64,000 nt of DNA from Gongronella butleri (GCA_025201375.1 JAIWZP010000013.1:545508-609507), one strand, 5' to 3'. Positions 24,438 to 35,169 are shown, counted from the stretch's first letter. The notes: a model not told the origin generated them from the sequence alone. Made by a program: numbers and translations.

Positions 24438-25754
24438 TCATCGATGGATGGCCAAAACTTGCAGAGAAAATTCACTTTTGGTTGTTTCTCCGCAAGTGTC
24501 ACAAATGTGAAGCTAGATATATTGTGAATAAGCGTCGCCCATTGCGCTTTTTTTATTCTTACGGTCTCGTGAACATCATTGAAATGCTCGAAATATGCGG
24601 AAGAGGAGGCAAAAACGTTACGGCAACCGTGGCGCTTGCATACGCCCACCGCCTAAAAGAGAAAATTCAGAACACATTGATGGTCATGACGGCGTTGCGG
24701 CGCCGCGTCGCGCGTCTGTTTTTTTTTCAAAACTTACGTTTGATGTTCCATTCCCCCAGTTCGGATGTTTTTTGCGTAGACGGGTTTCTAGTGTTTGCAA
24801 CGAGCCAAGGTTACCTGCGCACAGCTGACACGGGAATGTGTCCTTCTTAAAAAAACAAAAACAAAAAAATGAGGTACTGTTTTGGCCATCTCGTTTTTCG
24901 CCTTACCACGCCATCCGCATGGCATTGCTCACGCGCCGCTAACTCGTCAGCTGAAGTAAATGCCAGCTCACGATCGGGTTCAAGACATGGATGGATGTTC
25001 TATACAAACAATCACTGTGAGCGACGTCTTATTCCTGTCCAATTTTGAGGCAATGCACGCGCTGTCGGGCTCAATTTACCTCCTGGTGAAACTTCTTTTT
25101 ATGGCGCTCCAGTTTGGTTTTGCTTGGAAAAGCGCAGGTGCATAAGTGCACATCGCATCGGAGTTAGCTTGCCTGTCGAAAAAACAAAATAGTCAATGTC
25201 AGAGAAAAAAAAGTGGAAAGCTGTCGTGTATACTGTACGGTACTGTACATCGGGCTGGTCGTGAGCTTTGATAATACAGTATGTGCTTTAAGTTTTCTCG
25301 TCGAGCAGACCCGATGGTCGCACTACGGTCGATCGCATTGTATTTTCGGCCAGACAATAAAAATCATGAGCGTGTGACCCAGTTCCCTTTACGTGCGGCG
25401 TCTTTCTTAATCCTTACCTCGCCATGCGCGCGGACCAGGTGGTCTTCTAGCTTGGATTGTTCCCGGAACACGAGGTCCACGCATCCCCTCGTGCACGCAA
25501 CACCAGACTGGCGAAAAAAAATTGAAACCCCTGGCCAGCCGATGGTAACTTGCAAATCATGTCTTACATACCTTTTTCTTATTTTGTGGCTCGTCTGACA
25601 TCTGGCGCAAAATAAGCGCCTGATAAAAAGCGCCCCAATTACCCGTTGCCTTTGACAGAGCCTTCAGAACTTGCTCAAGGTCGATTTTTGCCGTGTCGTC
25701 GATGGCTGGCAAGTCCAGATCTTGCAAAAGTTGGTTAACATCGAAGAGATTCAT
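24438..25754 (-). CDS. C2H2 zinc-finger protein, one finger per exon
   Basis: Proposed exons on the minus strand: 25754-25572, 25507-25418, 24842-24738, 24652-24563, 24512-24438, giving 180 aa. All junctions are phase 0. The first exon starts MNLFDVNQLLQDLDLPAIDD and has no family match I recognise. The next carries C-X3-C...H-X4-H (CTRGC...HLVRAH). The third carries CQLC...RLRKKH, where Arg replaces the first His. The fourth has C-X4-C-X12-H-X4-H (CKRHGC...HFNDVH). The last has ICDTC...LAIHR and then a stop. A further finger (CDVHLC...HKKKFH) lies at about 25150-25082 with proper splice sites, but an in-frame TAA precedes it, so it cannot be included productively. The protein may bind DNA or RNA (inference). 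It could be a decaying gene. The true 5' end is uncertain; see 25832-26163. Confidence 0.5.
25082..25154 (-). pseudogene. Zinc-finger exon with in-frame stop (dead or poison exon)
   Basis: On the minus strand the segment is bounded by TTTTTTCGACAG and GGAG|GTAAATTG. In the finger frame it reads CDVHLC, then a 12-residue loop, then HKKKFHQE, a good C-X4-C-X12-H-X4-H finger. A TAA sits two codons before the first Cys (plus-strand tta near 25144). Any acceptor upstream of it gives a stop. No AG lies between the stop and the finger. Confidence 0.55.
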
Positions 25755-25831
25755 ATCAAACAGATCTCGAACAAAAAAAATGTGTTTTGTTTAGGTGCAG
25801 TGTGTTCAACGGGACGAAAGCGGGGACGCTT

Positions 25832-26163
25832 ACTGGCCAAGGACTTGAATCAATGGATTTGTCGAGTTTTTGATGTAATCGGTGAAATCGATCCGCCGAT
25901 TGCCCGCATGAACAAAGCGATCTTCCACCTTTTCGTGTTGCAGGGCGTGTTTAAGCATCGTCATCCTGGCCGAAATCTTGCGGCCGGGGATTGATTCAAT
26001 GGCCTTGACACCCCGTTGGAGCAGCGCACAATTGACAGATGACTTGCAAATCTTTAGCTTGTATAAAGGACGATTGTTCTTGGTCTTGTCGGTTTTTTTC
26101 TGGGCACCGGCTTGACATACCGCGTTGAAGCCCACGAACAATGCCACGCGGACTGCGTATCAT
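25832..26163 (-). CDS. Uncharacterised coding-like segment, possible 5' part of zinc-finger gene
   Basis: An open frame runs from about 26147 to 25832 on the minus strand (ICKSSVNCALLQRGVKAI...GRKISARMTMLKHALQHE...DFTDYIKNSTNPLIQVL). It is followed by a good 5' splice site (GGCCA|GTAAGCG) and sits just upstream of the MNLFDVNQ exon. The first ATG (26163) is in another frame, with a possible 5' splice site at CGCG|GTATGT, so at least one more intron would be needed. I could not join it in frame to the downstream exon, so it may be a separate or damaged gene. I recognise no family. Confidence 0.3.
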
Positions 26164-26730
26164 AGTAAGGCGAAAAACGAGATGGCCAAGACAACAACAC
26201 CGCCGCATTTGTTTCCCTTTTTTATTCGACTGTATCTTCTACCCTATTACCTATGCCCACATCATCTAGCCTTTTTTATTTTGGCAAACTCTGGAGAGCC
26301 ATATGCATATGCAAAAATACCATCCCGACTGGGCCAACGGCGGTAGCTCAAATGTAAGCAGTGATGCACGACGCGGTGTCTTAATACGTCGTGACCATCA
26401 TTGTGTTCTATGATGGATTTTCACTTTTAGGCGGTGGTGGGCATATGCCATAGATACAACTGAGCCGAAACATTCACGTCCCACTCAACGTAACCTTGCC
26501 CACCTAATCAGTGTTCACGAGACGGCGGTAAGAATAGAAAAATAAATCAATGGAGGGCGGCGACGACGCTTACAGCATTCACAATTACAGTAATACATTC
26601 TAGCTTCACATTTGCAACACATACAGCGATAAAGCACATAGGTGCTCTAATAAAGCAACATAAGAAAACACACCTACTACAGTACTACCGTATGATGTCC
26701 GTTTTAAACCTTATTCACAGACGAGTGCCC
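26164..26730. other. AT-rich intergenic sequence
   Basis: No gene seen. Contains several TACAGTA sites (near 26587, 26681 and just beyond at 26770) and AT-rich spacer. It may include the promoter of the leftward zinc-finger locus. Confidence 0.3.
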
Positions 26731-26734
26731 GGTA

Positions 26735-27160
26735 TGTATTATGCCACAGGTTCTTGAGGCGGTCATAAATGATACAGTATTTAAAGGATCACTTACGAGG
26801 TTACGACGTCGTCACGATATCTCAGATGCTCGCCGCCGGGAATTCCTGAATCCTGACTAATGTACTACTTGAATAATTATTTAGCCAGCTCTTTTTATTT
26901 ACCTTTTGCTTTTTATAGCTCGATACCACATTGACCGCTCATGTCCCCTGATATCATACTGTGCCCTGTATGCCACAGGTTCTTGAGGCGGTCGTCTTTA
27001 AAGGATCACTTACAACGTCGTCACGGTGTCTCAGTTGCTCGCCGCCGTGAATTCCTGACTAATGTACTACTTGAATAATTATTTCTTTTTATTGAATGAC
27101 CTTTTGCTGTTTATAGCTCGACACCACATTGGCCGCTCTTGTCCCTTGATATCATAGTAT
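26735..27160 (+). repeat. Tandem duplication of about 225 bp
   Basis: Two adjacent copies begin at ATGCCACAGGTTCTTGAGGC (26740 and 26968). They share TTTAAAGGATCACTTAC, GCTCGCCGCCG..GAATTCCTGA, CTAATGTACTACTTGAATAA, TTTATAGCTCGA.ACCACATT and TGATATCATA. Differences include a 17 bp insertion with a TACAGTA site and an ATCCTGA duplication in the first copy. Confidence 0.9.
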
Positions 27161-29008
27161 GAGATGTTCACTGCACAATAGAAAAAAGCCTTTTCGCTTG
27201 TCGACACACACGTGTTTTATATGTACTGTAGGTGCTGTCGTTTTTGGCTCCATGAAGGATAAAAATCGTAAAAAAAGATTTACACAAGCCCATGTAAAGA
27301 GAAAATGCGCCCCAAATGGAGACGTGAAAATGCAAAAGTGCCATGCAGTCGTCACCATGATGACGACAAGATTTTTTTACAGCCGGAACGCCAAAGTTTC
27401 ATTTTTTCATTCAAAAGGCGTAAATTGCTCGAGAAGCAGAAAGACACTGCACCTGATGTGGCTTGACGCGGACGGATGATCGTACAGCTTCCTGGCTCTC
27501 AAATGGTATTAATTTTATTCAGGTGCGCTATCGCCATCATTACAGTAGATGCGAGAAAAATGCACAAAGGCAATAAAACATCCATTTCGGCTTTTTGAGT
27601 GTTGTCCGCAGAGCCTTTGTCTGGTTTTGGCATCGTGGCATAAAGGTCGCGCAACAAGCTTTCCTTTAAGCCCACTCTTGAGGCACTGCATTTGTTGGAT
27701 GCCGATTTAGCGGCCAGAATGAAAAAAATGACCAAAATCCATGGATGACACCTTGGGGAAATTTCCAAAACCAAAAAGGTCCCTGGATTACCACCAAACA
27801 TGGAGGATAGCCGGACTGCACGTCGCGCATCATTTCTTTCGCTGGCAAGGACTGCGCAATGACTAAGCAGTTGAGGAGAACATCAATTTTTAGCGACAAA
27901 AGCCTCACATTTTAAAATCAAAGGCACTGGACAACGACGCGGTCTGGCGACTCCCCCCCAAAAAAAAATACCTGGCGCATTTCAAGCGTGTGCTTTCGAC
28001 GACATCAATGATCATTCGAAAAACGCACTTGCGCGTGATCTACGACGCGTCAAAGTGCGCCAAATTCAAAGGTTATTTTGAACGCGTCCGCATGCATGAT
28101 TGCACACAATCACCCTCTGGTAATTCTTAGTACACATGAAGCGTCGAGTGATTTTCTTGCATGGCAAGTCATATTTTTGGGTCCAACGAGCTTTTTTTGA
28201 CCGAATGGTAAGCATTTGAATACATGATCTTTTTTCACTCTAAAATGTCACCTTCTCGAAACCCACAAAGTAGATTGCGATAAAACTTGTCTCGTTGTGG
28301 AGCACCTTGTGGCAGTTGCCATCTCTCCAAGTTTGGCTGGAATCGGAGGACATTGGTTCCCCCCCCCCAAAAAAAAATTTGGTCCGTCGCGCCACATTGC
28401 ATACCAAAACATCAATAGCGATTTTCTGGGCAACCATCAAGTCGATCATCCTTTTTGTTGCTCAAAAGGCAGCCAAATGAAGTTATTATCGTATTACAAG
28501 CATGTTTCGTGCAAGCCAGTTCAAGTGCATTGAGCAAAATATAAGAATGAAAAAAGGCAAATTATTTGAGAATTGCACGTGAAGCAACAAGGAACCTAAA
28601 GTGGCTCTGTGCAGATGAATGACTATACAGCTTCCTGGCTCTCGAATGGGGTCAGTTTTGTTCAGTCGCACCATCTCTATTACGAGTAAACTGCAAATAA
28701 GCGATAAAAAATCCATTTTGGTTCTTGAGGGCTGTCATAAAAAGATCAAAATGCGCGAATGCTCGTCACTGCATGTTATCGTTGCGACCAGACCAAGTTA
28801 TTCTGACTGTCGGCAGAATGGTGTGCTGATGTGGTGCTTTTTTTTTTTTTTTTTTGCTTTGGCTTCGGCTTTGTTTTTTAAGGCGGAATCCGTCTCGCGG
28901 TGAAGATTTGCAATCATGCTTTCAATTTTTATTCATACAGGGACAAGGGCAGTGTATTGGTACAAAGAGGGAAAAAAGGGATAATATACAAGGGATCGGG
29001 CATAAAAA
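27161..29008. other. Intergenic spacer with a duplicated 120-bp block
   Basis: No gene is seen. A block beginning ACAGCTTCCTGGCTCTC is present at about 27483-27610 and again at 28625-28745. Both copies include TTCAG, a CATCATTAC/CTATTACG segment, AATAAAACATCCATTT or GATAAAAAATCCATTT, and TTGAG.G.TGTC. Short ORFs of 60-106 codons are unsupported by any motif. From about 28915 the sequence is probably the 3' UTR of the leftward alkylsulfatase gene. Confidence 0.5.
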
Positions 29009-31399
29009 TTACAACTTGGGCTTAGGAGGGGTCAGCATGTTGGGCAATGTACGAGGTGCATGGTGGGGCATGACAATGTTAAAGTCAGGCGAGAAGGTGT
29101 CCATGACCGAGACAATCAAATCGAGCTGGGAGGCGTCGCCGGTGACCTTGAGTTTGCCGGCCTTGATGAGATCTTGGCCAGAAGCGGCGCCAAAGAGGAG
29201 CGCGAACAGGGCGGGCAGCGCAAGGGTGATCTCGGCGGTCGCGGCAGGATCCTTTTCAAGGCGATAGCCAAAGACGGAGTTACCGATACGGATGTTGAAC
29301 GCGGCGGGGTCTGTGGGGCGGCGCGCAGGCAGATTTACATTGACGGACGCGACCTTGCCGACGGCCTTGTCGGCATTGAGGCGCACACCGACGTAATCGA
29401 GCACGTTTTCCAGGGTCATGGCGCGGAGCATGTCGTCATCGGCGCCAAACTTGATGGGGATGGGCGAACCAAGGCGCAATTCCATGGCGGCCACCAGATA
29501 CTCGTTGCGCCACGTCGCGTTCTCCGATTGATAACCAAGTTGCTCGAGGGTGTCGGCCTGCAGCGCAATGGCGGCCTTGTTGGTGGGATCGGCAAAGATC
29601 ACGTGGTTGACCACTTGCGCGACCCAGCGATATTCGCCCTTGGCATAACACTCGCGTGCCATGGCCAAAACCTTGTCCGCGCCACCCATGAACTCAATGT
29701 ACTTTTTGCCAGCCGCCACAGGAGGGAGAGGATTGAGCTCCGCGGGGTTGGACGAGTAGTAGCCAAGGTAGAATTGGTAAATGCCACGCACATTGTGGCT
29801 GACAGAGCCATAGTAGCCGCGATTGAACCATTCGTCACCAAGATCCGCGGGCAATTGCACCTTGTCGGCAATATCCAGCATCGTATACCCGTGATTCATC
29901 AAACGCACCGTCTGGTCGTGCATGTACTTGTACAAATCGCGCTGCTTGGACAAAAAGTTCTTGCACGAGCCCCAAATCGGCCAGTGGTGCTGCGCAAACA
30001 CAACATCCGTGCGATCACCAAACAAACGAAGCGTCTCGTCAATCGTCTTCCACCATTGCACAGCATCGCGGATGTGTGCACCGCGCAAAGTGTAAAGATT
30101 GTGCATATTGTGGGTCATCACTGGAAAGAGAGGGGGCCAAAAAAGAAAAAGAAAAGATGAGTTTCCTGCGAGACAGATGTAGTGCGCTCAAAATACCTTC
30201 AGCAGCGCACAATGCGCGCAGGTCAGGCAAGTAAATGATCATCTCCACGGGCGCCTCCGTGCAATTGGCCATCTGGAATTCGAACTTCAGACCATCGATG
30301 ACGCGAACATCGCCAGTCTTGGAAATATGCGTGTTAGGCTGGATCAGCGACATGACACCCGCGGCAACAGCCTTGCCAAGACCAGCATCCACTTGCCCAC
30401 GCTCGCCACGAGGCAAGAACGCGCCGTACATGAATTGGGCGCGTCTTCTCATGGCATTACCCGCCACTACATTCTGAGGCAAGATAGAGACACAGAAAAA
30501 GGGTCAGTTTACAAAAAAAAATTGGCATCACGTCCAAAAGCGCCTCAATTTACCTCGGACACGGCGTGTTCCAAGAAACCTTCAGGTGCAATCAATTGAA
30601 CCTTGCCAGAAACGACATCCTTCTCGTCAATGACGCCACGCACACCGCCAAAATGATCTATAAATGCAAAGTTACATAAAAAAATTAGTAAAAAATCAAA
30701 AACCAAACCAAAACCTAGTAGAAAATCCTTACCGACGTGACTAACAGAGACAAACAGAGAGCGAGAGAACAAAAGCAAGAGAGCAAAATATAAAAAAAAA
30801 AAATGAAAACCCAAATCAAACCAAGAAAATCCTTACCTGTGGGTGATCATGACGGTGCTGACGGGCTTTCTGGGGCGGTGTTGGTAGAACAATTCCAAGC
30901 TGGCGCGCGCCGTCTCCACGCAGGTCAGAGGGTCAATGATGATCAAGCTGGTGTCACCCTGTTGTTGGTGAAAAAAAAAAAAGTGAATTCCCTCGTCCAA
31001 TTGACTCTCTAAATTTCTTACTTCGATCACGGTCATGTTGGAGAGATCGAGACTGCGGATCTGGTACACGCGGTCGCACACTTTGAACAGACCATGGTGC
31101 ATGTTGAGCTGTGCCTGGCGCCACAAACTAGGATTCACGGTGTCCGGGGCCTTGCCATCTTGCTTGATGAAAGCGTACGAATCCAAATTCCACGCAGGCA
31201 GGACACCGGTGTTTTCCTTGCGCTTGACAATGCCGCTGGGGAGCGAGCCCATGAATCCACGCTTGGCATCCTCAAAATCTTGCACATTGGCAAAGGGAAG
31301 CGATTGGACAACCGCTTGATTGGATTGCTTGGTGAAGGCCGTCGCCTCTTTGGAGGCGGCAGCGACCTTTTGAATAGCCTTTTGCACGGGTGTAGCCAT
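29009..31399 (-). CDS. Alkylsulfatase (SdsA/BDS1-type metallo-beta-lactamase-fold sulfatase)
   Basis: Exons on the minus strand: 31399-31022, 30958-30837, 30740-30733 (8 nt), 30657-30554, 30473-30197, 30120-29009, giving 666 aa. The family hydrolyses primary or linear alkyl sulfates such as SDS to alcohol and sulfate with two Zn ions. The metal motif T-H-S-H-V-D-H-F-G-G (His166, His168, Asp170, His171) is assembled from three exons, with the microexon giving the middle. Downstream are the expected [20 protein letters not shown] helix region, the metal-ligand motif AQHHWPIWG, a dimerisation region, and a C-terminal SCP2-like domain from about residue 540. There is no signal peptide or C-terminal targeting tail that I recognise, so it is probably cytosolic. 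Length matches yeast BDS1 and bacterial SdsA1. The exon sum is exactly in frame. Confidence 0.93.
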
Positions 31400-32373
31400 G
31401 ATGTGGATGTGTATTACAAGGGGAAGAGAGAGAAAAAGTGAAAATAGTGAAAAACAAGAGAAATAGAAGAGAAATAGAAAAAAAATACGGAGAAAGAGGT
31501 TATCTAGTAAGCAGAAAGGCTATTTTCCCGCGAAGCATGAATTTGAGATCCCGGCGGACGGGCCCTTCTTTCCTAAATAGGACGGCGGGCATGGACAATA
31601 GCTCTCTGAGCAAGAATGCGGGGATCGCGGCGAAGCAAGGTTCATGACCAATGACGACCGGCAGTGCGAGGGACGGCACACAACTTACGTGAACGTTTTT
31701 CAAAATGCCGTTAGTCATTTATTTCTCCCTCTTTGGATTTTATTTTCACAAACCTGTCAAAATGCAAAAAATGCGATGACAAGCAAAAAAAAAAGAGAGA
31801 GCATAGGGCGAGCGTAAGAGAAAACGTGGGCACGGACCCTGCATTCGCAAAGAGGTGATTTCCAGGTAAAACCTGGCAGAAAAAAATAAAAAGCACGCCA
31901 TCTGGTGCCAAAGTAGGAGCCAATATCAAGGTTGCAAGGCAAAGGGATAATCAATCATCCGTTTGACTTGGAGATCAGACCTTGGTCCGCCCCACATGGC
32001 GAGGGCAGCAGTAACATCCACAATTGCCGCGTGGGCAAATACATTTCAACGCGAGAATAAAAAAAAAAAATAGGTTGCACAATATTAGTGGTCCCAAGCC
32101 AATGGTACGCGCGCGTCATGGCAGCATGAGAACAGATGGGCAAAATGCCACGCGCCAGCGAGGTCAAACAAACAAAAAATGCAAAACAATAAAAAGTGCG
32201 CCCCGTAAACAAAGGCGAGACTCTTGTTTCGGAAGGAGAGGAGATGGGGGGAACAACGAGGATGACGACAAGGGGGACGCTGCTTTTTTTCCTGGGGTAT
32301 GTGTGTGGGGTGCTTGGTCTCTTCTTCGTACTTTTTTTTTTTTCCTGTCAATTTTCAACTTTAACCTTGATCA
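31400..32373. other. Divergent intergenic region, alkylsulfatase and DUF1772 gene
   Basis: The two flanking genes face away from each other across 974 bp. A-rich sequence lies next to the alkylsulfatase start. A TTTTTTTTTTTCCTGTCAAT pyrimidine tract (about 32331-32350) lies just before the rightward start codon. No motif-supported ORF is present, so I read it as two promoters. Confidence 0.4.
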
Positions 32374-32799
32374 ATGTCGCATCTCGTCTACGCGCGCGGA
32401 ATCTCACTCTTTGCCAATGGATTGTTCGCTGGTGTAGGGTGGTGCATGAACGGAGTGAGCGTGCCGGCGCTCAAAGCTAGCGAAAAAGTCGAGACTGGCT
32501 TTGCCATCACGTACAACAATGCAAAAAAGATTGGCGCGTCGACGATCATTGTGTCGTCGCTTTGCCACTTTTACATTTATTATCATACGCGCAACAAAAA
32601 AGCGCTGTGGTGCGGCATCGTGTCGTTTGTGTCGTTCCCGTACACGCTGCTCGTGCTCGCGCCCATTAACAAGCAATTGCTCGGTGAGACCGAGGCAAAA
32701 CGGTCTGGGCAAGAGCTGCTGCGCGCCTGGGACCAGCGCCAATGGTTCCGCACCATTGCTGGCAATGCCGCTTTCCTGATGAACATCTTTTATTACTAA
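32374..32799 (+). CDS. DUF1772-family small membrane protein
   Basis: Single exon, 141 aa. Four hydrophobic segments are visible (about residues 10-30, 50-72, 78-100, 122-138). The pattern FPYTLLVLAPINKQLL, then a charged loop with LLRAWDQRQWFR, then a last membrane helix, is typical of the DUF1772 family, which includes anthrone-oxygenase-like proteins. Biochemical role is unknown here. There is no secondary-metabolite cluster nearby, so an anthrone oxygenase role should not be assumed. It converges with the USP36-like gene, with 99 bp between stop codons. Confidence 0.8.
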   Translation: MSHLVYARGISLFANGLFAGVGWCMNGVSVPALKASEKVETGFAITYNNAKKIGASTIIVSSLCHFYIYYHTRNKKALWCGIVSFVSFPYTLLVLAPINKQLLGETEAKRSGQELLRAWDQRQWFRTIAGNAAFLMNIFYY

Positions 32800-32898
32800 T
32801 TCATAAGAATAAAATGAGCAAGAAAATGCATTGTTGCTTGGGAAAAAAAAACGTGAGATGCAGGGATGAGAGGAGGGGATGCAAATGGATGAGAGTCT

Positions 32899-34866
32899 TT
32901 AAGAGCGGTCCTTGTCGGCTTGCGCTTGGAACATGTTGGGTTGGTTGAATTTGTCGTGTTTTGGCGTTTTGATCTTTTTGATTTTGCCGCGGTCGTAATC
33001 CATATCGTGTTCGTCGACCTTTTTGCGCTTGTTTTTGAGTTGTTTGAGTAATTTGGACCTGCTCCTTTGCACGACGCCGGTGTCTTCCTCTTGGTGCTGC
33101 GCCTGCTCGTCCCATGAGTCAATTGCTTGATGGAATTGGCTATGCGCCGACTTGTTGAGCAGTGCATTCTTGGCCGTGAGACTCTTGCCCTCGTTGGCCT
33201 CAAGCTGCATCAGGTCCATCAGCTTATCATGCTTGGCGGCCATGGCGTCGTCATGTTTCACCACAATGGCACGGCTGCTGTCCACTTTTTGAGCCTGTGG
33301 TCGCGCCTCACGGTCGTCGTCCTTGTCGCCCTTGTCCTCGTCCTCATCCTTGTCCTCGTCGTCGATCGGTGCAAGTTTTATCTCATCGTCTTCATCTTGT
33401 TCTTCCATTGGCGCGGCAGGCACTTGATCCACGTCCATTTCGACCACACGCGACGCGGATTGCACCTTGGCGGCACGACGCGTCGGCACAAACTTTTGCA
33501 CGGGTATATAGAACAAGATGCTGGGCTTTTGCTGCAAGACGCGCTGACCATTGACTTGCTGCACCTGTAAAACAATAAAAAAGATAAGAAAAAAGGAGGG
33601 CAAATTGATTGGAGAAGGAGGTATACCGTGTCGTCGTCCAGGCAATACCACATGCCATTGGGACCCTTGACATAGGCGACAAAGCGGCCGGCATGGATAG
33701 AGCTGCCGCCCTGATGGACGATCATGGCATTGAGACGATAGGCCGTGGTGGCCGTGCCCTTTTGCTCGGGCGTGAGCCAGCGTGCAATGTCAAAAGTATC
33801 GCTGAATTTGACCGCTTTTTCATCCTTGGCATCCGGGGCGGAAAAGCGATCCAAATGCACGGTCAAAACACGTGGCGGCTGGTAAATCGATGGGTATCGC
33901 TTGACCGTCGTGGGTTTGCGGCACGTCGGGCACGGCGCAGCGTCCGCCTTTGGTGCCGCCGTCTTTGCCGCGAAGAGCGGGCCAATGCACTTTTCCAATT
34001 GCCCCGCCTGCCGGATGTTCACATGTAAATCCAAAAACCCGCGGTACTCGCGCCCCGTTGTCTTGTGACACTCCTGGCACTCGACGCGGTCTTGTACATA
34101 CCCGTGGTACATTTGATACAAGGCCGTCGTTGCTTGCACACGCTTGTCCTTGTGCCTGGCCAATTGAAAAAAAAAAAAAAATGAAAAAATAAAAAACAAG
34201 TGTGAGCCACGCTTGCTCGATCTTGTCTATTGCCATTGCGCGGATGTCCATGGTTCTTTACCCTTTTTCCAAAAGCAAGGCTTGTTGAATTTGGTCCACG
34301 AAGAATTGCCAAACATCGTGGGCATTGTTGCGAGAGCCATTTTTCATGCGTTTGAGCTTGCCGATGAACTGGCGCGGGGCGATTTGGCGGCCCGGGTTGG
34401 CCATGACTTGTTTGACGTGGTTTTCAAGGGCGCAAACAAAGCAATTGTCTGCAACGGTGCAGCTGCCGCTGTGCCACTTTTGCGCAAGGTAATTGGCCAT
34501 CACGGGCGTGTACGTGAGGCAATGGAGCACGGCCATCAGCGCCGAATCCTGCTGCGGCGCATGCAGCGTCGCGCCCATTGGCCGTACAACGGACCATTGC
34601 CCATCCAGCCGCTGCGCGTCAAACAAAACCTTGGATGCCGCTTCAAATTCATCCTCACGCGCGCCATGCCGGCTCTCTGCAGGCTCAGATGCCTTGGCCA
34701 CGCCCGTCAGAGCCTTAGCATCGTTGACGGGCGCATACTTTTGCTTAAACAGCTCCAACTTTGGATCCACATACCGAGACGGCACAAACGCAACCGCTCG
34801 ATGCAACAGCGTCTCGATCGTGTTCTGTGTCAGCTGCTTGGACTTGAAGGGATCCTTGGGCGGCAT
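32899..34866 (-). CDS. USP36/Ubp10-like protein, probable inactive deubiquitinase
   Basis: Exons on the minus strand: 34866-34262, 34155-33627, 33564-32899, giving 599 aa. The order is that of the USP36/42 group: N-terminal extension, USP domain (about residues 95-395), acidic linker, and a C-terminal basic motif (DYDRGKIKKIK...NMFQ) like the nucleolar USP36 tail. Family landmarks kept are HCLTYTP, the CALENHV segment, a zinc-ribbon with CQECH and CPTCRK, VLTVHLDRF, and the His box SIHAGRFVAYVKGPNGMWY with the following LDDDTV. The Cys box is lost: the family GNTC.LN position reads QQDSALM, so Ser stands where the catalytic Cys should be and the oxyanion Asn is missing. By family the role would be ribosome-biogenesis ubiquitin handling in the nucleolus. 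Here a scaffold role is more likely (inference). Confidence 0.85.
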
Positions 34867-34945
34867 GGATCAAACGATCAACAAGAATTAAAAAAAGGTA
34901 AAGAGTGGAAAAGAAACAAGGTGCAAAAGCGGACGGAGCGGCAAC

Positions 34946-34982
<37 letters not shown>

Positions 34983-35160
34983 TCCCGCCACGGGCGCGGA
35001 CTCCAATTGGCCTCCTTGACATAATACGTTGCCTGGTTTATGCGATGCTGCCTGCAAAAAAAGAAAGACGAGCGTGGATATGTCAAGAGAAAAGCAACAA
35101 TGAAGCATTTTCATTGTATTTTGGTCATTTGTCGGTCAATTAGCAACATGCAGCGAATAG
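34867..35160. other. Upstream spacer of USP36-like gene with 30-nt T-run
   Basis: Contains a pure T-run at 34952-34981 and otherwise unremarkable sequence. It is likely promoter and 5' UTR of the leftward gene. Confidence 0.35.
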
Positions 35161-35169
35161 CACTCTTTG

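Noticed and set aside
32374..32799. Anthrone oxygenase of a polyketide cluster
   Set aside because: DUF1772 includes such enzymes, but no polyketide synthase or tailoring genes are present nearby.
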